From contig PASO01000045.1 in the NCBI GenBank assembly GCA_002712135.1, forward strand, positions 16,359-24,210: a DNA stretch of 7,852 bases, written 5' to 3'. The notes beneath the pieces were generated by a model that saw only the letters and a list, made by a program, of their open reading frames with translations, made no database searches and was not told the DNA's origin. This document shows, in pieces, positions 1 through 6,402 of the stretch. The first letter of the stretch is position 1. Each line of letters begins with the position of its first letter. A program made the translations under genes and the position numbers. This stretch comes from Gammaproteobacteria bacterium (lineage in GTDB: Bacteria; Pseudomonadota; Gammaproteobacteria; Pseudomonadales; Azotimanducaceae).

Positions 1-3000
1 TCCGAAGGTGATGGCGTTCGATAGAAGACACCCGTCGAGGGAGACAACACCTTAATCTCATCGCTTCCCTCAATCTTCAGCATTTCTAAATCAAGAGCCA
101 AACTCGTGCTGCCACTGGCTTCCTCAATTTCATTAATTAGTTCTGATGCATCAATGCGGCTCAAGAATTCCGGGAGATAAGTTGTGTCATACTCACCTTT
201 AATAAACGTTTCGTCTCTAAGAATTCTTTTTATTAGGCTTATATTCGTGCAAATCCCATGGATAGTTACCGAGCTCAGGTAGTCGTGCATCTTATTCATC
301 GTGTCGGTTCGGTTCTTCCCATAACAAATGATCTGAATGATCAAACTGTCATAGAACGGAGATACAACCTTGCCAGGAGCCGCCATTGATATGAGATCAA
401 TATCCTTAGCGTCCGGCAGGACGCACTCAGTGATTTCCCCTGGGGTTGGAACAAAAGATACGATGCCATCAGCGTCCTGAACTGCCTTCTCGGCGTTGAC
501 TCTAACCTCTAGTCCATAGCCATTCTCTTTTACCTTGAGATCAGATATCGCTTCGCCTGAGGCTATGGCAAACTGCTTGCTAACGATATCGATACCCGTT
601 ACAGCCTCAGTGACCGGGTGTTCTACCTGTAGCCGCGTATTCATTTCCATGAAGTACACAGCATCACTCGGCACGTCATAGATAAACTCCACTGTGCCGG
701 CGCCATGGTAATCGACTGCGTTCGCTATCTGCTCCGCATAGCCAAAAACAGACTTCTTGAGTTTTTCTGGCAGCATCGTAGAACTAGACTCCTCCATGAG
801 TTTCTGATTGTTACGTTGAACGCTACAATCACGCAGACCCAAAACTCTGGTATTTCCCTGCGTATCACGCAGGACCTGAACCTCAATATGACGAAGTGAA
901 GTGACGAATTTCTCGATATACACATCACCATTGCCGAAGGCATTCTTAGCCTCTGTCGTAACCTGATGGAACAATCCATGTACCTGCTCGGGGCGCTCAA
1001 CCACCTGAATTCCTTTTCCTCCCCCTCCGTGGACGGCTTTAAGCAATACCGGGTATCCAATGTTCTCTGAAATCTCGGCTGCTCGCTCCGCATTTTCAAC
1101 AATACCGTGACTACCCGGAACCACCGGCACGTCGATACTGATCGTGGTATTTATCGCATTGGATTTATTACCCATGGTCTCCATACTGTCAACCTTAGGC
1201 CCTATAAAATTGACGCCACGCTGTCTCACAATGCGCGCAAAATTTGGATCCTCCGAGAGAAAACCAATTCCAGGATGAAGGGAATCAACACCCTGTGCTT
1301 CACCAATACTCAGCACACTAAGAGCATTCAGGTAACTTTCATCGGAGGTATTGCCACCAATACATACCAAGGAATGGCCTTCCTCATCACGCACCATATC
1401 CGCCGCAACCGATTCCATATCCGGGTCGGATTGCACCAGTACAACATTGAGGCCATATTCTTTAGCCTTACGCACCAGTTTGACTGCAGTACAGCCTCGC
1501 GCGTGAATAAGCATTTTCTCGACTGGTCGAATCAGATCGGATTCAGAAGTTTCAGCCCGAACGACTATAGGCTGAGCTGCAGTCAGAACTCCTGACATAA
1601 TACGATCAACCACTTCTTCTACCGTTTCAGTAGGCAGTGGAATCTCTTTGTCAACACCACGCAATTCATCATCCAACTTATCCGCGAAGGGATGCTTAAC
1701 AAGCCCTTTCATGGATCCTGGGGTTACCGACAGGTAATTGCTCAGCAAGCAAGTAAAGGGAAGATTAGACTCAACTACGGCTTGTCCAGCGAATGGCATA
1801 CTGGTACCCGTAAAGTAGTATGTCTGTACCAACGGGTGAGTTACAAAACTGGCTTGGGCACCTCCCGTGCAATCACCGAAACCGAACATAATAATTGGTA
1901 GGTCATTGTCTCGAACAAATCGAGTGATACGGTCATTCACGACCGCCATTGTAAAGAGTGCTGCTGCGCCCTCTTTGGTTTGCATACCTCCCGAAGAAAC
2001 GAAACAGATTACCGGCAATTGCTGGATCGCACACTCCACCAGCAATTTGCAGAACCGCGTACAGTCTGAGTTATCGATACACCCGACTTGGAATTCGATA
2101 TTGGAAACAACGATGCCCGCCCTATAGCAACCTTTTTCTGCTTCAAAGTCACCAATACCTGTAACCAATCCACAGGGTTGTAAATTTTTATTAAGCGCTG
2201 ACTCAATAGTCGGTCTGAATGTAGGGAAATTAACCGGATTTGCCGACATCAGCGTGCCATTCAACTCGGTGAAATTGGTAACGTACTTTTCTATAAGGGT
2301 ATCTTTTGTTGTTTTCTTTGTCCTTTTCTCTCGAGTTAGTACCTCATGAAACAACTGGTCTCTGTAAGCAATCGTTAGACGATTCCAAAAATCTTTGCGG
2401 CGTCCAATCCTAACCGGTTCTATCTTTCCCTCATAACGCTTTTCTGATCGACGGCTGCCGTAGTATTCAGGTAACAACTTCTCAAAAAAGAAACTGATGA
2501 CAACGAACAAGGTGTCGGATTTATCCTTATGCACAATCCTCATCCATTCTTCCACGGATTTCAGAAACACTGAACTACGAGAATGTCCTGACAGCTGCTC
2601 CATCCAGTCTGCAAAGTCATCCTGAATCTGTGGTGCACTGAGACCTGAAAAAATCTCGCTAGCCTGGGCCTCTGCTACAGACCCATCGAGCAACTTCTCA
2701 ATAAACGCACCGGGTAATGTCCGTGATTCATGAGCCTGCCTGGCAACAGATACCAAGTCACCTATAAGATTGTTGTAAACATTGGAAAAAATTATCAGAT
2801 TGCGACACTCAAGAATAAAATCTTCTCGAATATCTTCGTCTAGTATCACATCAAGAACTGTCAAATCCTGATCATCTCTTTGACGATCAATCTCCTGTTT
2901 GTTGCCGAGGAACGTCCAAAGTGTGTCTTCAAGCACGCGCCGGTTCAGCTTCAACGGACTTGGGTCTTCGCGAACAAGGAGTCCTTTCGTATGGATAGAA

Positions 3001-4667
3001 ATTTCCACGTCTTTGAGCAAAGCCTCGTCATATAACGAATCACCTTCAACAATTAGATTCAGTTCGGAAACCAACTGACTAGACAGCTGCGCATCACTTT
3101 TCGATTCGATGTATTCAAGGTCGAATAACTTTTTGCCCTCAAAAGTAAAAAGCGACTTCAAGTGACTAATAAAGTGGGTACTGGAATCAGACATTTTCTT
3201 TAATAGCTTTTTAACGTCGCTGATCTCATCAGTCGATAATAAAAAGGAATTAGTTTCAGGGTCCTTTAGATGATCAATCAACGCAGATAAATTGTCGGCA
3301 GAACTTGCCTTCCAACGATTGTACAAGTGCAGGCCAGTCAGCATACACAAGTCTCTCTTGGCATTGGCGTAGTTTTCCTTCGGTTCGCCAAAAAAGAGCT
3401 GAGCAATCCGGCCGCGCTCGTCCCCTACGACGGATCTTTTTTCAACGTAGTTCTTCCACGCCTTGTTTAGCACGTCTTCATAGAGGACTTTGTCTGGATC
3501 CTGAAACCAGCTCAGAAAGGCTGAACGACGCTCTCGATGTATTCTTTGCGCAAGCTCGCCCTCTGGAATTTCGCTATCAGCAAGGCGGCCGTAGAGCGTC
3601 GTGGTAGTACTCTTAATTCGATTCCGCAGACCTAGATACCGCATGAAACGAAAAGCGACCCCGAATACGTTTGGATATTCTGTCGGCAAAGTTCGTAGTT
3701 TCAAAGTCGAACTGGCATGCACAGCCGCCAGCGACTCGGACAAATCAAGATAACGGTTAATATTGCGGCGATAGTGTTCAAGAATTTCGGGATGTTCCGC
3801 AACAAACGAGCGAGCACCTTCCTCTATAGAAGTTATACCGGAAACGATTACGTTGCGCAGATTATAAATCTTATCATCTTCACCGGGGTCGTAATCCACG
3901 ATACCGTCGATATTGCCCTGCTTATAAAGTTCGAAGGGAGAAACTCCCACAAACTTTGCACACTCCTGCCAGGATAGATTATATCGCGTGACAAGATTCG
4001 CGAGTCCTTTTGGATGGATAGTATTGAATACACCAGTACGCAAGCTAAGTAAAACATTACTCGAAGCAAGAGGTATCGCCCCACCTGAATATCCCTGCCC
4101 GATGATTATGCCAAGGGTCGGCACGTCAACATTGCAAAGTTCAACTATTAGACGAGAAATCGAATGTGCCTGATTGTTCGCATTAGCCTGTTCATTACCG
4201 TCAGCTCCCGGCGTATCCATCAATGTAACAATGGGAATTGAGCGAATAGCAAAGTCGCGCGCTGCCTGCGCTGCGGCCTCGTGGTGCTCTGGCTCCCAAA
4301 CTCCAGAAGCATGACTCCTTTCCTGCGCGATAATACCAATGACCCTCTGGGCACCGGCAAAATTAAACTCGCACTCGGCTGAATAAAATGGTCCGCTGAT
4401 CGTTTCTTTCAGTATTGGAACATCAAGTGCCTGAACGATTTTCCGCGCGCCATCTCGAGAGGCCTCCTCGCAAGGCGCCACGGTAGCGGCAATGTATGTA
4501 TCCACATCCATATTGCGCAACCGATCGAGCTGAATCTCAATCTGCCGGTCAGTTAACACTCCCTGAATGACGGATGAAGGTTCCTTGCGAGGGAATAACG
4601 AAAAGTCTTGTGCAAGGCGCTCTGCATTCAAATACAGCTGGTCCACTGACTCTGGTTGGTGTCCCAT
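1..4667 (-). CDS. Single-chain acyl-CoA (probably acetyl-CoA) carboxylase, CTalpha-central-CTbeta-BC-BCCP order, C-terminus cut by window edge
   Basis: This frame stays open for 1555 codons to the window edge, with no internal stop or frameshift. The start is fixed by an in-frame TAG directly upstream of the ATG. Residues about 60-290 resemble AccA (LMDTPGA 149-155, GQGYSGGA 190-197, HPKG 218-221 in place of SPEG). Residues about 290-815 are unassigned, probably helical, and end in a basic stretch near 776-788. Residues about 815-1010 resemble AccD (SSGGM 891-895, GDCTGGA 931-937) but lack the CxxC zinc ribbon. Residues about 1045-1495 are biotin carboxylase: GGGGKG 1214-1219, K1210, H1260, K1289, and MNTRLQVEH 1342-1350 with R1345 and E1349. 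The last residues (SPSTGVFYRTPSPS, 1542-1555) match the start of an AccB biotinyl domain; the biotinylated lysine would lie outside the window. The family reaction is ATP-dependent carboxylation of biotin, then transfer to an acyl-CoA, in the cytosol. The AccA-, AccD- and AccB-type features favour acetyl-CoA as substrate, but this is inferred. Confidence 0.9.
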   Translation of the reverse strand, partial: MGHQPESVDQLYLNAERLAQDFSLFPRKEPSSVIQGVLTDRQIEIQLDRLRNMDVDTYIAATVAPCEEASRDGARKIVQALDVPILKETISGPFYSAECEFNFAGAQRVIGIIAQERSHASGVWEPEHHEAAAQAARDFAIRSIPIVTLMDTPGADGNEQANANNQAHSISRLIVELCNVDVPTLGIIIGQGYSGGAIPLASSNVLLSLRTGVFNTIHPKGLANLVTRYNLSWQECAKFVGVSPFELYKQGNIDGIVDYDPGEDDKIYNLRNVIVSGITSIEEGARSFVAEHPEILEHYRRNINRYLDLSESLAAVHASSTLKLRTLPTEYPNVFGVAFRFMRYLGLRNRIKSTTTTLYGRLADSEIPEGELAQRIHRERRSAFLSWFQDPDKVLYEDVLNKAWKNYVEKRSVVGDERGRIAQLFFGEPKENYANAKRDLCMLTGLHLYNRWKASSADNLSALIDHLKDPETNSFLLSTDEISDVKKLLKKMSDSSTHFISHLKSLFTFEGKKLFDLEYIESKSDAQLSSQLVSELNLIVEGDSLYDEALLKDVEISIHTKGLLVREDPSPLKLNRRVLEDTLWTFLGNKQEIDRQRDDQDLTVLDVILDEDIREDFILECRNLIIFSNVYNNLIGDLVSVARQAHESRTLPGAFIEKLLDGSVAEAQASEIFSGLSAPQIQDDFADWMEQLSGHSRSSVFLKSVEEWMRIVHKDKSDTLFVVISFFFEKLLPEYYGSRRSEKRYEGKIEPVRIGRRKDFWNRLTIAYRDQLFHEVLTREKRTKKTTKDTLIEKYVTNFTELNGTLMSANPVNFPTFRPTIESALNKNLQPCGLVTGIGDFEAEKGCYRAGIVVSNIEFQVGCIDNSDCTRFCKLLVECAIQQLPVICFVSSGGMQTKEGAAALFTMAVVNDRITRFVRDNDLPIIMFGFGDCTGGAQASFVTHPLVQTYYFTGTSMPFAGQAVVESNLPFTCLLSNYLSVTPGSMKGLVKHPFADKLDDELRGVDKEIPLPTETVEEVVDRIMSGVLTAAQPIVVRAETSESDLIRPVEKMLIHARGCTAVKLVRKAKEYGLNVVLVQSDPDMESVAADMVRDEEGHSLVCIGGNTSDESYLNALSVLSIGEAQGVDSLHPGIGFLSEDPNFARIVRQRGVNFIGPKVDSMETMGNKSNAINTTISIDVPVVPGSHGIVENAERAAEISENIGYPVLLKAVHGGGGKGIQVVERPEQVHGLFHQVTTEAKNAFGNGDVYIEKFVTSLRHIEVQVLRDTQGNTRVLGLRDCSVQRNNQKLMEESSSTMLPEKLKKSVFGYAEQIANAVDYHGAGTVEFIYDVPSDAVYFMEMNTRLQVEHPVTEAVTGIDIVSKQFAIASGEAISDLKVKENGYGLEVRVNAEKAVQDADGIVSFVPTPGEITECVLPDAKDIDLISMAAPGKVVSPFYDSLIIQIICYGKNRTDTMNKMHDYLSSVTIHGICTNISLIKRILRDETFIKGEYDTTYLPEFLSRIDASELINEIEEASGSTSLALDLEMLKIEGSDEIKVLSPSTGVFYRTPSPS

Positions 4668-4677
4668 CTAACTATTA

Positions 4678-4681
4678 CCCC
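4678..4681 (-). promoter_or_regulatory. Possible ribosome binding site of the carboxylase gene
   Basis: On the minus strand a GGGG run lies 10 bases upstream of the ATG at 4667. It is only a partial Shine-Dalgarno match, but it is the only G-rich stretch near the start. It fits the start that the in-frame TAG at 4670-4668 already forces. Confidence 0.4.
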
Positions 4682-4722
4682 AAGAATGCAACATTTGCAG
4701 CCAATCCATCACAATTAACCTA

Positions 4723-4739
4723 CTGTAAATATCTGTAAA
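4723..4739. repeat. Short direct repeat, two copies of TTTACAG with 10-bp period
   Basis: On the minus strand TTTACAG occurs twice, separated by ATA (plus strand CTGTAAA at 4723-4729 and 4733-4739). The copies are exact and start 10 bases apart, so both would face the same side of the helix. It sits 56-72 bases upstream of the carboxylase ATG, a usual place for an operator. No regulator is recognised, and an AT-rich spacer can produce such a repeat by chance. Confidence 0.35.
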
Positions 4740-4792
4740 ATACAATGAAATCGCATCTTTAACCAGTTGATTTAAATGACTTTTATTATTAG

Positions 4793-6316
4793 CTACAGCT
4801 GCTGAAGTGGGATTTTACCAATCTTTGCCTGCCACTCGCGAGGTCCATTAACGTGGACTGACTCACCTCGACTATCGACGGCAACCGTAACCGGCATATC
4901 TTCCACCTCAAACTCATGGATCGCTTCCATGCCAAGATCCTCGAATGCGACTATACGAGATTTTCGTATCGCTTTGGAGACCAGAAATGCAGCTCCGCCA
5001 ACTGCCATCAGGTAAACCGCTCGATGATTCCTGATAGCATCTATCGCGATGGGACCTCGTTCAGCTTTACCGATCATGCCTAAAATTCCTGTTTGCTCCA
5101 GCATCATACCGGTGAAATCATCCATTCGAGTGGCGGTGGTAGGACCTGCTGGGCCAACTACCTCATCACCTACTGGATCGACTGGACCAACGTAGTAAAT
5201 AAACTTACTCTGAAGATCAACCCCCTGAGGCAATGATTCGCCGTCGGACAGAAGATCACGAATACGTTTATGTGCAGCATCTCGCCCAGTCAACATTTTG
5301 CCGGACAATAACAATCTCTCTCCTGGCTGCCATTCCGAGATATCTTTTGCTGTCACCGTATCGAGGTTTACCCGCCTTGAATCCGAGCCAGCTTGCCACA
5401 CTATATCCGGCCATACGTCAGGGGCAGGTATCTCCAGTTCCGCAGGACCCAAACCGTCAAGGGTAAAATGCGCATGTCTGGTCGCCGCGCAATTCGGAAT
5501 CATGGCAACAGGCAGATTTGCCGCATGTGTCGGATAGTCAAGAACCTTGACATCAAGCACTGTTGTCAACCCGCCCAATCCCTGCGCGCCTACCCCGAGG
5601 TCATTAACCTTCTCAAAAATCTCCAGGCGAAGCTCTTCCGATCTTGTCTTGGGACCTCTTGCCTGCAACTCATGAATATCGATTGGCTCCATCAACGATC
5701 GCTTGGCAAGTAACATCGCTTTTTCGGATGTGCCACCAATGCCAATGCCCAGCATCCCCGGCGGACACCATCCTGCACCCATAGTTGGCACAGTTTTAAC
5801 AACCCACTCAACAATATCGTCAGAAGGATTCAACATAGCAAATTTTGATTTCGCTTCGGAGCCGCCACCTTTAGCGGCAACGAGAACCTCGAAAGTATTA
5901 CCGGGGACAATCTCAGTGTGGATGACCGCAGGAGTGTTGTCTTTCGTATTCACTCGAGCTCCGGCAGGGTCAGCGAGCACTGACGCTCGCAGCACGTTAT
6001 CTGGTTGCTGATAAGCGCGCCTGACACCCTCATTAACCATATCTTCAAGGGACATGTCCGAATCGAAATGAACATCCATACCGACCGATAGAAAAACGTT
6101 AACTATCCCGGTGTCCTGACATACCGGTCGATGTCCTTCTGCACACATTCGAGAATTGAGTAAAATTTGCTCCATTGCGTCCTTCGCAGCAGGAGACTCT
6201 TCCCTTTCATAGGCTTCAGTCATCGCTCGAATAAAGTCCGGTGGATGATAGTAAGAAATATATTGGAGTGAGTCCTCAATACTCTGTATCAAGTCGTCCT
6301 TAGTAATATCAGTCAT
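4793..6316 (-). CDS. fumA: Fumarate hydratase class I (iron-sulfur, two-domain)
   Basis: Catalyses reversible hydration of fumarate to L-malate in the TCA cycle, in the cytosol, using an oxygen-sensitive [4Fe-4S] cluster. From the ATG at 6316 the protein has 507 residues, the length I recall for the Pseudomonas-type enzyme. The N-terminal domain carries RPVCQDTG (cluster Cys66), AKGGGSE and GAGWCPPG (Cys184). The alpha domain ends after IPNCAATRH (Cys276), and the C-terminal beta domain follows from about residue 320. Cysteine spacings of 118 and 92 agree with class I enzymes. Residues matching the Leishmania fumarase active site are present: D68, H264, R351, T393, R397 and K417. The frame is open upstream to a GTG at 6361 with ATGs at 6355 and 6343. 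I chose 6316 because homologues begin at MT-x-I-x-x-DDLIQS. No strong ribosome binding site precedes any candidate start. It lies upstream of, and on the same strand as, the carboxylase gene. Confidence 0.96.
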   Translation of the reverse strand: MTDITKDDLIQSIEDSLQYISYYHPPDFIRAMTEAYEREESPAAKDAMEQILLNSRMCAEGHRPVCQDTGIVNVFLSVGMDVHFDSDMSLEDMVNEGVRRAYQQPDNVLRASVLADPAGARVNTKDNTPAVIHTEIVPGNTFEVLVAAKGGGSEAKSKFAMLNPSDDIVEWVVKTVPTMGAGWCPPGMLGIGIGGTSEKAMLLAKRSLMEPIDIHELQARGPKTRSEELRLEIFEKVNDLGVGAQGLGGLTTVLDVKVLDYPTHAANLPVAMIPNCAATRHAHFTLDGLGPAELEIPAPDVWPDIVWQAGSDSRRVNLDTVTAKDISEWQPGERLLLSGKMLTGRDAAHKRIRDLLSDGESLPQGVDLQSKFIYYVGPVDPVGDEVVGPAGPTTATRMDDFTGMMLEQTGILGMIGKAERGPIAIDAIRNHRAVYLMAVGGAAFLVSKAIRKSRIVAFEDLGMEAIHEFEVEDMPVTVAVDSRGESVHVNGPREWQAKIGKIPLQQL

Positions 6317-6402
6317 CCGCGTATCGCTATTCTCAGATAGCATGCAGGATACCATAGGCACTTGTCGGATATAATGAAGCTATCCACGCGGAATCTCGTC
6401 AT
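6317..6402. promoter_or_regulatory. Divergent intergenic region, fumarase / sialidase-like gene
   Basis: These 86 bases separate two divergent genes and so should hold promoters for both strands. On the plus strand there is a consensus -10 box (listed separately) and a weak GGAA ribosome site at 6390-6393, nine bases before the ATG at 6403. On the minus strand I find no convincing -10/-35 pair for fumarase. A small inverted repeat (GCTAT, six-base loop, ATAGC; 6326-6341) lies in the presumed fumarase leader. Part of the region would be coding if fumarase used the GTG at 6361 instead. Confidence 0.5.
6370..6375 (+). promoter_or_regulatory. Candidate sigma-70 -10 box for the sialidase-like gene
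   Basis: An exact TATAAT lies 27 bases upstream of the ATG at 6403. Transcription would begin near 6382, leaving a leader of about 20 bases. No good -35 hexamer is seen 16-18 bases further upstream (GGATAC or a neighbour) and there is no extended -10 TG, so the promoter may be weak or activator-dependent. Confidence 0.4.

Larger units (their letters stand above)
4668..4792 (-). promoter_or_regulatory. AT-rich spacer between fumarase stop and carboxylase start
   Basis: These 125 bases are clearly more AT-rich than the flanking genes and contain no plausible gene. I see no GC-rich hairpin followed by a T-run on the minus strand, so no intrinsic terminator for the fumarase gene is evident and readthrough into the carboxylase gene is possible. 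A weak promoter-like pair (TTTACA, 17 bases, AATTGT) can be drawn on the minus strand, but its -10 element is poor. The spacer also carries the TTTACAG direct repeat listed separately. Whether it holds the carboxylase promoter is inference from its length and composition. Confidence 0.35.

Noticed and set aside
725..1102. Open frame of 125 codons on the minus strand
   Set aside because: It is an alternative frame inside the biotin carboxylase coding region. The main frame there carries the HQK-like and ATP-grasp motifs.
1107..1595. Open frame of 162 codons on the plus strand
   Set aside because: It is antisense to the biotin carboxylase domain, whose minus-strand frame has clear catalytic motifs. 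The plus-strand translation has no recognisable domain and unusual composition.
3305..3607. Open frame of 100 codons on the plus strand
   Set aside because: Antisense to the central region of the carboxylase, with no recognisable protein features and no credible ribosome site.
1..4667. Interpretation as four separate acc genes or a broken gene
   Set aside because: The frame was read through from 4667 to the edge without a stop, and the length is consistent with a constant phase. Domain motifs are all in that one frame, so a single polypeptide is the simplest reading.
4745..4775. Possible intrinsic terminator after fumarase from TTTAA/TTAAA pairing
   Set aside because: The stem would be five A-T pairs only, with no following U-run on the minus-strand transcript, so it would not be stable.
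5233..6011. Several overlapping plus-strand open frames (for example 5393-5713 and 5703-6011)
   Set aside because: All lie antisense to the well-supported fumarase gene and overlap one another; they are shadows of its codon pattern.
6317..6361. N-terminal extension of fumarase to the GTG at 6361 (15 extra residues)
   Set aside because: Class I homologues begin near the ATG at 6316. The extra residues resemble nothing known, and upstream starts lack ribosome binding sites. It is not fully excluded.
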